Of a DNA stretch of 46,276 nucleotides, positions 33,096 to 41,619 are shown piece by piece. The translations under genes were made by a program, and so were the position numbers. Positions within the stretch are counted from its first letter, which is position 1. Each line of letters starts with the position of its first letter. A model generated the notes under the pieces. That model made no database searches, was not told where the DNA came from, and saw nothing but the letters and a program-made list of their open reading frames with translations. The stretch comes from Pseudomonas sp. A-1 (GTDB taxonomy: Bacteria; Pseudomonadota; Gammaproteobacteria; Pseudomonadales; Pseudomonadaceae), in the NCBI RefSeq assembly GCF_004801855.1, contig NZ_SSTC01000032.1:1-46276 (forward strand), given 5' to 3'.

Positions 33096-34169
33096 ATGTC
33101 CGCCACCGCCACCCGCAACACCATCAGCCGCCAGTGGGAACTGCTGCGTAGTCTGCCGGCCCGTCCGCCGGGCATCACCGCGCAGGAGCTGGTCGACCTG
33201 CTCGATAATGCCGGCTTCACGGTCAGCAAGCGCACCATCGAGCGCGACTTGATCGAACTGTCGAATCTGTTTCCGCTGCAATGCAACGACAAGAGCGCCC
33301 CCTATGGCTGGTACTGGACACCAGGCGCTACCGCCGAGCTGCCCGGCCTGACCCTCAGCGAAGCGCTGACCTTGCGTCTGGTCGAGGACAGCCTGCGCCC
33401 ACTTTTGCCCGCCTACCTGCTCAAGAGCCTGGAGCCGCGCTTCGCCCAGGCTCACCAGAAACTGCTGGCGCTCGGCGACCAAGTGCCGGCGGCGCGCTGG
33501 ATCGACAAGATCGCCAGCGTACCGCCAGAGCTGGCGCTACTAGCGCCCGAGATAAACGGCGAGCTGCTCGAGCGCATCCAGCAGGCGCTGCTCGAGGATC
33601 GTCAGCTGGACTGCAGCTACTTCGCCGCTCACCGCAACAAGGTAACTGAGTTGAGGCTCAATCCGCTGGCGCTGATCCAGCGCGGCAACATCACCTACCT
33701 GGCCGCCATCGCCGAACCCTACGAGGACGTGCGGCTGTACGCGGCGCACCGCTTCCAGCAGGTTGATCTGCTCGATGTGCCATGCCGCCGGCCGGACGAC
33801 TTCAGCCTGGACGAATACATCGCCAGCGGCGCCCTGCAGTTCACAAGTCCGGGGGCGGGCATGATGAAGCTGCAGGCCTGGATCAGCTTGGAGCTGGCGC
33901 GTCAGCTGCGAGAAACCCCGCTGACCGACGACATGCGCCTTGAGATCGATGGCGACGGCTACCGACTGAGCGCTACCCTGCAGGACAGCTGGCAACTGCG
34001 TTGGTGGCTGTTGTCGCACGCCGGGAAGATGGTGGTGCATGAGCCGCTGGCCTTGCGCCAGGAGTTGCTGAGCCAATTGGAAACCAGCCTCCGGCAGTAT
34101 CGCGACGCCATGGCACCAGATGCCGACGCGCCCACTCAGGCTTCGCCCTGCTGCAGTTCGAGTGCCTGA
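33096..34169 (+). CDS. WYL-domain transcriptional regulator
   Basis: This 357-residue protein has an N-terminal winged helix (ITAQELVDLLDNAGFTVSKRTIERDLIELS, about residues 25-55). A central WYL domain follows (LDCSYFAAHRNKVTELRLNPLALIQRGNITYLAAI, about 168-205), then a WCX-type C-terminal domain (WQLRWWLLSHAGKMVVHEP). WYL regulators such as BrxR and CapW repress defence operons by binding inverted repeats and respond to ligands such as nucleotides. Candidate sites are the four GCGAC-N7-GTCGC repeats. Its end overlaps the end of the convergent PIWI-like gene by 34 bases. AAGGA lies upstream of the ATG. Confidence 0.9.
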   Translation: MSATATRNTISRQWELLRSLPARPPGITAQELVDLLDNAGFTVSKRTIERDLIELSNLFPLQCNDKSAPYGWYWTPGATAELPGLTLSEALTLRLVEDSLRPLLPAYLLKSLEPRFAQAHQKLLALGDQVPAARWIDKIASVPPELALLAPEINGELLERIQQALLEDRQLDCSYFAAHRNKVTELRLNPLALIQRGNITYLAAIAEPYEDVRLYAAHRFQQVDLLDVPCRRPDDFSLDEYIASGALQFTSPGAGMMKLQAWISLELARQLRETPLTDDMRLEIDGDGYRLSATLQDSWQLRWWLLSHAGKMVVHEPLALRQELLSQLETSLRQYRDAMAPDADAPTQASPCCSSSA

Positions 34170-36214
34170 CCGACCTCGCGCAGGTACTTGAACGGCAGAG
34201 GGTAGACAGTCAGTCCCTTGTGCCTGATGTGCAGTGGCTGCATCAGGCGCAGGATCTCCTCAGGGACTGTCTCGTGCGTGCCGTACAGGTGGTAGAGGTG
34301 GCTGAAGTTTTCCTGTCGGCGCTGTGGCGAGCCGACACTGCCGGCGAAATACAGGCGGCCGCCGGCATCCAGGTTCAGGCCAGTCAGTCGCTCCAGGGGG
34401 CCGTCCTGTCCCTGCAAACCAACAGCCTTGAGCGGCGCACCGAGCGCATCCTCCAGCCAGGCGAACAACAGCTTTCCCGAACCCTTGGCAGAAATCTTCT
34501 GCAGCTCGGCATAGCCGTAGCTATCCATAGCTTCGGCCAGCAGTGCCTCCAGCGCCTCACCCGCTTGGTCGAGCACCATATTGGCCGCACGAAACTCTCT
34601 GAGCAGCTCTGCCGGGATACGCTGACTGCGCCCCTGCGCCAACGCCCGCAGGGTCTCGCCGATGCCACGGAAATCGGCCAGGGCGACCGCCTCGCTGTCG
34701 ATGAAGGCCAGCACGTCGCCGGTGCTGGGCCAGTAGACCAGCGGGATGTTGGCCTGCGCCCAGTAGGGTGAGCGCAGACGCCTGAGCAGCGAGGTATCCA
34801 GGGCATCCACACGCGCCAGACAGGCCTCCGGCTCCAGCCGCTCCACATGCAACCGACCGTCACGCTGTTCAAGGGTCAGGAACAGGTTGGCTGCCGGCCG
34901 CTCCTGTCCCTCGTCCTGCTCTTCCTCTTCGTCCTCCTCGCGACGCAGCCGCCAGGGCAGGACGAACAGCGCATCCGACGGGATCGGATAGCCGTCCAGC
35001 AGCTGCCGGCCCTGCTGCAGCTCAAGCTTGAACAGCAGCTCCTTGAGCAGCACGTCCAGCACATGGGGCGAGACTTCGTCCTGCCCCTCCGGCAACAGCT
35101 TCTCGACGGTGCAGGCCTGGATCACCGCATCGGTATGGGCGCGCTTGATCTGCCGGTAGGGATCGCGCTCGGGCTCCGCCTCGAAGCGCTCGACCGGCGG
35201 CACGATCAGCAGATGGCAAGCGCCGGGCTTCGGTGTATCCACCTGCTGCGGCGCGAAGCCACGTACCTGCAGCGCTTCACGCAGGGCTGCGACGGTATCC
35301 GGCGTACCGAGCGTGTCGATGATGTACAGCGGCCAGTCGCGGAGGATCTCATCGATCTTCGCGTACTCGCGCTTGAGAACGGCTGGAGTCGGCTGGTAAC
35401 GCTCGTCGACCTGGATCTGTTGCAGCTCCAGGCTCAGTGCCCCGGCGTAGGCACGCTGCAGATCCTCAAGGAATAGCGAGAAGATGCCGAGCTTGCAGCA
35501 CTGGTAGTCGCTGAGGCTCTGCTTGCCGAGGTCGAGCATGGGTATTCGCTGGCGCGATTGACGCGGCAGGCTGCACTTGAGGTAGTCCCCCTCAAGCGAC
35601 TTGTGCAATAGCTGACTGTAGCGATCGAGCCGATAGCGCGGCTTGCGACGCAGACGCGCGGGTAGCTCGCCGTCCTGGTTCAGGAGTGCAGACAATGGCG
35701 TGAAGGTCTGCACGGCGATCTTCAGCTGCTGCCTGCCCATGTCGAGCTTCTGCGGCTGCATGGCCACCTCCACAGCCACCAGTTGCGGACTCTCGCTGCG
35801 CTGCAGCTTGCGTTGCCTGACCAGGTAATACAGGCCCTCGGCCTCGAAGCGGCTCGCCTCCTGCAAAGCCAGTTCCGGCAACTGGCTGGGCAGGGCCTTG
35901 ATCAGCAGGCAGGCCAGCAGCCAGCCATGCTGCTCCTGCACGATATCGCGCTCCGAGCAGGTCAGCCGAGGATCGGCCAGGCTCAACGACTCGCCCCTGG
36001 GCGTCAGCACATAGCAGGCCTTCTCCCCGCCATAGCGATGCAGCGCCAGCACCGGGCCACTGGCATAGATATCCCGCGCCAACGTAGCAATGCGGGCCCG
36101 CTGCTCGCGACCAGCGTAGTCGCGGTAACCGATGCACCACAGGGAGAAGCGCTCGGCGATGCGCTCGCGGTCGAGGGTGTAGCGCTCGATCAGGGTGGTT
36201 TCGATACGGCTCAT
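34136..36214 (-). CDS. Candidate Argonaute/PIWI-like protein coupled to helicase-nuclease
   Basis: This 692-residue protein belongs to no family I can name for certain. Residues from about 300 on follow the order of an Argonaute MID-PIWI region: LYIIDTLGTPDTVAALREAL, CHLLIVPP, then DPYRQIKRAHTDAVIQACTV (compare the MID pattern Y-x2-IK-x7-I-x-Q). VLDVLLKELLFKLELQQGR comes next (compare the helix before PIWI), and the end is GRLYFAGSVGSP, then GLTVYPLPFKYLREVGQAL (compare the P-x-P-x2-YA end of PIWI). No DEDX tetrad is evident, so it would be catalytically inactive. The assignment is tentative. An acidic EEDEEEEQDEG run lies near residue 420. Its ATG overlaps the helicase stop (ATGA). Confidence 0.45.
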   Translation of the reverse strand: MSRIETTLIERYTLDRERIAERFSLWCIGYRDYAGREQRARIATLARDIYASGPVLALHRYGGEKACYVLTPRGESLSLADPRLTCSERDIVQEQHGWLLACLLIKALPSQLPELALQEASRFEAEGLYYLVRQRKLQRSESPQLVAVEVAMQPQKLDMGRQQLKIAVQTFTPLSALLNQDGELPARLRRKPRYRLDRYSQLLHKSLEGDYLKCSLPRQSRQRIPMLDLGKQSLSDYQCCKLGIFSLFLEDLQRAYAGALSLELQQIQVDERYQPTPAVLKREYAKIDEILRDWPLYIIDTLGTPDTVAALREALQVRGFAPQQVDTPKPGACHLLIVPPVERFEAEPERDPYRQIKRAHTDAVIQACTVEKLLPEGQDEVSPHVLDVLLKELLFKLELQQGRQLLDGYPIPSDALFVLPWRLRREEDEEEEQDEGQERPAANLFLTLEQRDGRLHVERLEPEACLARVDALDTSLLRRLRSPYWAQANIPLVYWPSTGDVLAFIDSEAVALADFRGIGETLRALAQGRSQRIPAELLREFRAANMVLDQAGEALEALLAEAMDSYGYAELQKISAKGSGKLLFAWLEDALGAPLKAVGLQGQDGPLERLTGLNLDAGGRLYFAGSVGSPQRRQENFSHLYHLYGTHETVPEEILRLMQPLHIRHKGLTVYPLPFKYLREVGQALELQQGEA

Positions 36215-39200
36215 GCGTTGGCCTCCAGCCAGGTGAGAAACTCGATCAGGTTGTCTTCCAACAGCTGTCCGGTACGCTCGTCGAGCAACGCCGGCCAGTC
36301 CATCACCGTCGCCTGCTCGGGCGGGCAACCGCGGAACTGCTCGTCGCAGAAGCGCACCGACTGTCCGGCCGGGCCCAGCACCCGCAGGTAGATCACCTTG
36401 CGCACGCCCAGCGCTGCGCCGACACGGCGGATCTTCGCTGTCCAGGCTTCCAGCTCCTGCGCTTCGCTGTCCTGGGCGCCACGCCAGTGCTTGACGTCGA
36501 GCAATACCCGCTGGCCGCGGTACTCGACCAGCGCATCGAAGCGCTCGTAGTGCTCGGCCGGCAGGGGCTGCCACTGCAGACCCTGCGCCTCCAGCACAGC
36601 ACGGGCCGCCTGCTCACCCACCGCGCCCTGATAGATGGCCTGGAACACCAGTGGATTGAGCAGCCAGGGTGAGGCGGGCCAGTGGCAGGCGAAGTCGTTG
36701 GCAATGAAGTGCTCGCGCACCTGGCGATTGGCCATCAGTACCGGTAGCCCAGCGGCACGGGCGCTGACCTCCCGCGGCCGCTTGAGCCCGGAGAAGAAGC
36801 ACAGGTCCGCGACGGCATGCTCGGGATTGCCGCTGAACGCGTAGCCCTCAGCTGACTCACCCGGCAGTTGCAGGTAAAGCAAGGCCTGCTCGACCGGCTC
36901 GGCGGCCAGAGCCGGCTGCGTCAGCACCTGACGGCGTAGCCCCTCCCAGGCGGCAATGGTGGCCTCATCGCCCTGGTACAGGTGCTTGAGCAGGGAGCGG
37001 ATGTACTGGCGGGAATTCTCGGTGTGGCGCACAGCGAGGTTCAGGCAACGGCGCTCCTGCAACGCGGCGCGCTGCTGAGTAGACGGCGTGCCGGCCCGCT
37101 CGCGCAGAGCCAGGTACTCATGGGAGAGCAGGCGCGGATCGCGATCGTCGGCGGCGAGCAGCTCACGCAGTTCGGCGTCGGCGAGCAGGAGGATCTGCCG
37201 GCGCTTGCAGGCGGTGCGTGCGGTACGGCCGACAGCCTGTTCGACGATGCGCCAGACCGCCGCCGGGTAGTCGCGGGTCTGGTAATAGTCACCAAGCAGT
37301 TGCCGGGTGTCGTTACGCAGCAGCCGACGGATCCAGTGGCGCGCCTCGCGTACCGACAGCTCATCGCGCTCCTGCAGAGCCAAGGTGCAATGCAGGCGGA
37401 TGAGCCGCTCGCTGTCCGGCGCAGTCTCGTCGCCAGGCAGCAGGTGGGTAGGCTTCTCCAGGTAGAGTGCGTCGATATCGGCAGCACGGAAGTCCGCCTC
37501 GCCCGTGCCCACCCAGACCAGCGTTTCGCGATCCGCCGGCTGGCCGACCCGGTAGTCGGGATTCTTGCCGGTGCCCATGGTGTTGTAGCTGCTGAACACC
37601 ACCACCTTGTCCAGGGTGTGGTGCAGCACCTCCAGCACCTGGTCATAGACATCGGCGCGCAGCGCACCAGCATTGACCTCGTGGAACACCCGCACCGGCC
37701 GCATCGAACACCAGCGCTGCAGGCAGTCCTCGACGAAGGCACGCAGCTCGTCGTTCTGCAGGCTGCGGAAGCTATTACGCAGTACCAGCAGGTAACGGTT
37801 GTCGGGACTGGAAGCGAAGCGCTGCAGGGCCTGCAGCAGCTTGCTCAGCTGCTGGCGCTGGAAGACGCAATCCTCATCGCCGCCAAGCAGGCGATCCAGC
37901 TCGACAGCTGGGTTGCGCACCCTGCGCCAGAGCAGCAACTGGTCGTACAGCCACACCTCGTCGGCGGAGTGGAACGCCACCTCCAAGCGTACCCGGTCGG
38001 CATAGTCGCGCCGCTGGTGATAGTGCTCGTGCAGCCGCTGGCGCTGGGCGCCATCGACCCGCCGCAAGGCGCTGCCGAGACGCTGCGCCAGATAGTGCAG
38101 GTCGAAATTGTGCACCACAGTCTGCGCCTCGGCGGTGGCACTGATACCGAGCACCACGGCCCCGCCCTCGACCAGCTCGGCCAGCCAGCCGCTGGGCGAG
38201 CAGCGCAGGCCACTGAGCTGCGCGGCAACCGTGTCCTGGCTGTCGGCGTGACGGCGCACCTCGATGAACTTGAAGCCTCGCCCGTGGTAGCTGCGCTGCT
38301 CGCGCGCCTGCGTCTGTCGAGTGGGACTCAGCGCATGGCTGGCCAGCGCCTCGCGCACCGGCTCGATCAGCCCGCGCAGGTTGTAGTGGCTGAGGATCGA
38401 GCCGATCACCTGCTGGCGCTGCGAATCCAGATAGCGCTCGCGAGTATCCTCCGCCTCACTGTGTCGCGCATTGGCCTGGCGCTGATACACCGCCACTTCC
38501 ATCAGGCGGATGAAACGCTGGAACAACTGGTCGGCGCCATTGAGGAAGCGGCTGAAGGCATCCTCGTCCAGAGGCAACATCTCGCCCCCTTCCCGCGCGA
38601 GTACCTGGATCAGGTTCTTCTGGCGTTCCTCGTCATGCTCCAGCCGGCTGAAGCAGTGCTGCAGCGAATGCACATGGGTGTAGCTGCGGTCGGAGAACAG
38701 GCTCAGCGGGGCCTGGAGCTCCTCGAGGTTTTCCACGTCGTAGGCGCAGTCGAGATGCCATTCTTCGGCGAATTCGCGCAGGTCGGCAGCCAGTTCGTCG
38801 AAACGGCGAGCGATGTCGCGATACAGAGGGCCGTTGTCCAGGTGGTGGACGCCGAGGTTGGCATGCAGGGTACGCATCACCTCGATCAGGTCCACCGCCT
38901 TGCGCCGCACCAGTAGCTTGAGGATCTCGCCATTCTGGCGGTCGATCTCGTCGATCAGCAGCAACTGGCCCTGCAGATCCAGCAGCGGCTGGTACTTGCC
39001 CAGCGCATGGTCGCAGCCATGCAGGTACTTGCTGGTGGTCATGAACAGCACATGCGCCTCGCCACGGCGCAGCCGCTCGGCGGGCAGGAACTGGTCGAGC
39101 AGTGCCTGCTCCCTCGATGAGGTCAGCGGCTCGCCACGCCTCTGACGTTCGCGCAGGCAGGTCTGGATCTCCTTGAGCAGGGTCTTGTGAATCGCCTGCG

Positions 39201-39822
39201 CCCGTTCCTGCAGATTGTCGCGCAAGGCACTCGCCAGCTCGCGGCGTTCCCTGGCCATTAGGGAGAGTCGGCGGAACTCCGCCCACTGCGCCAGCAGCTT
39301 ACGGTCTGCGCCAGCAAAACGCTCGACCAGCTCATGCACCAGCTCGTCGCTGCAGCTCTCCAGCTGGTTGGCCTGGCTCGGCAGGTAGAGCACCTGCGCC
39401 TTAAGCCAAGCGCGCTGCTCTGTGCTGAAGCGGAGCTGGCCGTCGACAGTCTGAGCGTCGATCAGCTCGAGCAGCTTGTCGCGGGCATGCCGCGTGTTGT
39501 CGATCGAGTCGGTGATGTAGATCAGCCGCCACACAGATGCGGAGGGATCCTCGATACGCCGCTGCACCTGCGCCAGCATCTGCTCGATCAACAGGCCCAG
39601 ACTGCTGTGGGTCTTGCCCAGGCCGGTCTGCACCGGCAGCAGGGCCAGGCAGCCAGACGCATCCGGTCCCGGCTCGTTGGCGAGGCAAGGCGCCAGCAGC
39701 TCGTGCAGGACTTGGTCGAGGGGTGTGGGGGCGGGTTGCCTGGAAAAATCGAAACTCGCAAAGACGGTGCGAACCTTGTCCGCATTGGCGGATGGTTGCG
39801 CATCAGAATTGACGGTAGGCAT
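36211..39822 (-). CDS. SF2-type helicase fused to PD-(D/E)XK nuclease
   Basis: This is a 1203-residue protein. The helicase Walker A motif VQTGLGKT lies at residues 64-71, motif II LLLIDEID near 290, and a motif VI-like VEQAVGRTARTACKRR near residue 850, with long insertions in between as in Cas3 or DinG-like enzymes. The C-terminus carries a restriction-nuclease core: RFDALVEYRGQRVLLDVKHW near residues 1095-1115, where D and D-x-K match the PD-(D/E)XK pattern, followed by a helix and VRKVIYLRV. It probably unwinds or tracks along DNA and cuts it. It is coupled by ATGA to the PIWI-like gene. AAGGAG lies nine bases before the ATG. Confidence 0.8.
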   Translation of the reverse strand: MPTVNSDAQPSANADKVRTVFASFDFSRQPAPTPLDQVLHELLAPCLANEPGPDASGCLALLPVQTGLGKTHSSLGLLIEQMLAQVQRRIEDPSASVWRLIYITDSIDNTRHARDKLLELIDAQTVDGQLRFSTEQRAWLKAQVLYLPSQANQLESCSDELVHELVERFAGADRKLLAQWAEFRRLSLMARERRELASALRDNLQERAQAIHKTLLKEIQTCLRERQRRGEPLTSSREQALLDQFLPAERLRRGEAHVLFMTTSKYLHGCDHALGKYQPLLDLQGQLLLIDEIDRQNGEILKLLVRRKAVDLIEVMRTLHANLGVHHLDNGPLYRDIARRFDELAADLREFAEEWHLDCAYDVENLEELQAPLSLFSDRSYTHVHSLQHCFSRLEHDEERQKNLIQVLAREGGEMLPLDEDAFSRFLNGADQLFQRFIRLMEVAVYQRQANARHSEAEDTRERYLDSQRQQVIGSILSHYNLRGLIEPVREALASHALSPTRQTQAREQRSYHGRGFKFIEVRRHADSQDTVAAQLSGLRCSPSGWLAELVEGGAVVLGISATAEAQTVVHNFDLHYLAQRLGSALRRVDGAQRQRLHEHYHQRRDYADRVRLEVAFHSADEVWLYDQLLLWRRVRNPAVELDRLLGGDEDCVFQRQQLSKLLQALQRFASSPDNRYLLVLRNSFRSLQNDELRAFVEDCLQRWCSMRPVRVFHEVNAGALRADVYDQVLEVLHHTLDKVVVFSSYNTMGTGKNPDYRVGQPADRETLVWVGTGEADFRAADIDALYLEKPTHLLPGDETAPDSERLIRLHCTLALQERDELSVREARHWIRRLLRNDTRQLLGDYYQTRDYPAAVWRIVEQAVGRTARTACKRRQILLLADAELRELLAADDRDPRLLSHEYLALRERAGTPSTQQRAALQERRCLNLAVRHTENSRQYIRSLLKHLYQGDEATIAAWEGLRRQVLTQPALAAEPVEQALLYLQLPGESAEGYAFSGNPEHAVADLCFFSGLKRPREVSARAAGLPVLMANRQVREHFIANDFACHWPASPWLLNPLVFQAIYQGAVGEQAARAVLEAQGLQWQPLPAEHYERFDALVEYRGQRVLLDVKHWRGAQDSEAQELEAWTAKIRRVGAALGVRKVIYLRVLGPAGQSVRFCDEQFRGCPPEQATVMDWPALLDERTGQLLEDNLIEFLTWLEANA

Positions 39823-39877
39823 GCCGAACGCTCCTTGGGTTGGGGAGGCAAACGAGCGCCCAAGATGGCATGGCCGT

Positions 39878-39894
39878 GCGACAGTTCATGTCGC
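39878..39894. promoter_or_regulatory. GCGAC-N7-GTCGC repeat upstream of helicase operon
   Basis: GCGACAGTTCATGTCGC lies 55 bp upstream of the helicase ATG. It shares 16 of 17 positions with the copy upstream of brxA (25467-25483), differing only at the centre (C for T). This suggests one regulator for both operons. Confidence 0.7.
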
Positions 39895-39991
39895 GCATGA
39901 ACAAAGCCCCCGATCTACGTCGCTGCCTGTTCCTCGCGGTCCGTCTCCAACCAGCAGCCACTTCCGCGCCTCCACAGTCGCAGATTGAGCA

Positions 39992-40084
39992 TCAGTCGAC
40001 CGAAATGCCCATTCGCTTCAATCGCGATGCCACGGTGGTTGACTCCAGCCCCAACAGCTCCGCAGCCCCTCCCTTTGCATACAT
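39992..40084 (-). pseudogene. Remnant of a sigma-54 regulator: Fis-type helix-turn-helix
   Basis: A short minus-strand frame reads MYAKGGAAELLGLE, then STTVASRLKRMGISVD and a stop. This is the typical C-terminal Fis-type helix-turn-helix of NtrC-class activators (pattern AAELLGL-x2-TT-x2-SR-x-KR-x-GI). The frame continues open upstream but encodes no AAA+ domain. It is probably the tail of a lost regulator gene. A free 30-residue DNA-binding peptide is unlikely. The rest of 39895-40165 holds no other gene that I can support. Confidence 0.55.
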
Positions 40085-40165
40085 GATCCCCCTCTGTATA
40101 CATGATGCATAGCAGGCCAAGTTTGAAATAAATACCGATTTCGTTGTGGTCGTGGAAGGGGCGCC

Positions 40166-40339
40166 ATGAAAGACATCCTGGAAGCCAAGCGCAGGCGGCA
40201 GCTGGAGCTGATCGATGCGATTCGAGCCGCCTCACCCGAAGAGCTGGAGGCCGAAGCCGAGAAGATCAGGGCCGTCATGCGTGCATCGAAAGGTGGCCGC
40301 CGACAACGCATGGCGCCGCCGCCGATGCGGGATGACTAG
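40166..40339 (+). CDS. Small charged protein, 57 residues
   Basis: The frame begins MKDILEAKRRRQLELIDAIR and ends with MAPPPMRDD. It has a purine-rich ribosome binding site (GGAAGGGG) four bases before the ATG and is predicted to be one long charged helix with a basic stretch (SKGGRRQRM). No family is recognised. It stands alone on the plus strand between two minus-strand operons. It could be a small regulator, but it may also not be a real gene. Confidence 0.4.
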   Translation: MKDILEAKRRRQLELIDAIRAASPEELEAEAEKIRAVMRASKGGRRQRMAPPPMRDD

Positions 40340-40361
40340 GCTGTATTCGCTTCGATTATTG

Positions 40362-40387
40362 GCAATTATTCCCCCGACAATAATTGC
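40362..40387 (-). terminator. AT-rich hairpin at the end of the seven-gene operon
   Basis: GCAATTATT and AATAATTGC are perfect 9-bp arms around an 8-base GC-rich loop, overlapping the last codons of the metallophosphoesterase gene. It may end the minus-strand operon that starts at 44275 and the plus-strand small gene. Confidence 0.45.
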
Positions 40388-41148
40388 TCATCGTCCGCTG
40401 GCAGCAGGGCCTCGAGGTCGATGACCAGGGATGGCTGGAACCCAGATTCCTCCCCTGGATAGCCCCGCTGATTGGCAATGACCCTCGTCCCGGCCACCTC
40501 GAAGTCGACCGAGGTATGCGTGTGACCATGCACCCACAGAACCACACGGTCAGCCCCCATCAGGTCCTCCCAAGCGTTCGCGAAGGCCGCATCCAACAGG
40601 CCGCCGGCGTGTGGGCTTTCCTCCAGGGAGCGCAGCGTTGGGGCGTGGTGGGTGATCACCACGGTCGGCCCGTCATTGGGCTCGGCGAGCTTGCTGCGCA
40701 GCCAGTTGCGGGTCTTTTCCGCCAGCTCGATCAGATCCGCCGGCCGGATGCGGCGGTAGTTGTCCGTGCGGATCTGGCGAAAATCGCTCAGCGCCTGCTG
40801 CGCCTTCAGCGCAGCCAGAGGCGGGTTGCCGGTGGCGGCGAAGTCGGTCCACATCGTCGCGCCGAGAAAACGCACGCCGCCGATTACGACTTCATCCCGG
40901 TCCAGAACGTGCACACGCTCGTCACCGGCAGCCCGCATCGCCTGCAACGCCTTGCCAAGGTGACCACGATAGAACTCATGGTTGCCCGGCACGTACAGCA
41001 CCGGGCAGTCGAATGCCTGCCTGGCCCACTCGATACCCCGCACGCCGAGGTCGATATCGCCCGCTAGGATCACGACATCAGCGTCCGTCACCTCCGGCGT
41101 GAAGGGAGCGAATTCGTTGTGCAAGTCAGAGAGGGGGTGAATCCGCAT
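40366..41148 (-). CDS. Calcineurin-like metallophosphoesterase
   Basis: This 260-residue enzyme has all the usual metal-binding motifs: SDLHNEF near residue 7 (D-x-H), VILAGDIDLG near 27 (GD), VPGNHEFY near 53 (GNHE), VVITHHAPT near 168 and VLWVHGHTHTSVDFEV near 205 (GH-x-H). Such enzymes remove phosphate from nucleotides, nucleic acid ends or proteins. It is the last gene of an operon with an exonuclease, nucleotidyltransferase and HAD phosphatase, which points to nucleic acid end processing. GAGGT lies before the ATG. Confidence 0.9.
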   Translation of the reverse strand: MRIHPLSDLHNEFAPFTPEVTDADVVILAGDIDLGVRGIEWARQAFDCPVLYVPGNHEFYRGHLGKALQAMRAAGDERVHVLDRDEVVIGGVRFLGATMWTDFAATGNPPLAALKAQQALSDFRQIRTDNYRRIRPADLIELAEKTRNWLRSKLAEPNDGPTVVITHHAPTLRSLEESPHAGGLLDAAFANAWEDLMGADRVVLWVHGHTHTSVDFEVAGTRVIANQRGYPGEESGFQPSLVIDLEALLPADDEQLLSGE

Positions 41149-41158
41149 CGAGCTTACC

Positions 41159-41614
41159 TCATGCTGTCAGGCTGCCCACCTCACGGGCGACATAGCGAAC
41201 CAAGTCACGGCTGGCCAGTTCGTCCACGAAGCGCTGCACCACTTCGAGCGCCTCGCGCTGGAACGGCAGCCAGTTCGGATCGATCACGAGCCCATGCTCT
41301 GGAGTGGCCCAGGCCGGAAGCACCTCAAACGGCCTGGTCGTGGCAAAAATCTGGCGATGCGGGAACCAGTGATAGTCGACGGCGCCGTACAGCACACGGA
41401 TAGCCTCCTCCAACTGCACGGCGGACATGTATGCATCCGGCCGATCGACCAGCTTGTTTAGATCCGGCAGCTCGAAGGGGACAGGGATCTCCAGCGGCAT
41501 CCCGGTCGATGCATGTGGCCTGCCGTGTCGCTCGGCCAGGCCGAGGATTTCCCGGGCGGGGTGGCCGATGAGATCGTGATCAGCCCAGCCAAAAAGCGAT
41601 TCATAGGTACGCAT
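41159..41614 (-). CDS. Unrecognised 151-residue protein of the processing operon
   Basis: The protein begins MRTYESLFGWADHDLIGHPA and contains YHWFPHRQIFATTRPFEVLPAW. It is soluble, with no known motif. ATG at 41614 follows AGGAG with eight bases between. A GTG at 41623 is too close to that site. It lies 10 bp upstream of the phosphoesterase gene and 5 bp downstream of the HAD gene, so it is part of the operon. Function unknown. Confidence 0.65.
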   Translation of the reverse strand: MRTYESLFGWADHDLIGHPAREILGLAERHGRPHASTGMPLEIPVPFELPDLNKLVDRPDAYMSAVQLEEAIRVLYGAVDYHWFPHRQIFATTRPFEVLPAWATPEHGLVIDPNWLPFQREALEVVQRFVDELASRDLVRYVAREVGSLTA

Positions 41615-41619
41615 CCAGC

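Noticed and set aside
36107-36123. A fifth GCGAC-N7-GTCGC match (centre CAGCGTA)
   Set aside because: It lies inside the PIWI-like gene about 90 bp after its start, and its centre differs from the promoter copies. A match by chance is plausible in GC-rich DNA of this length.
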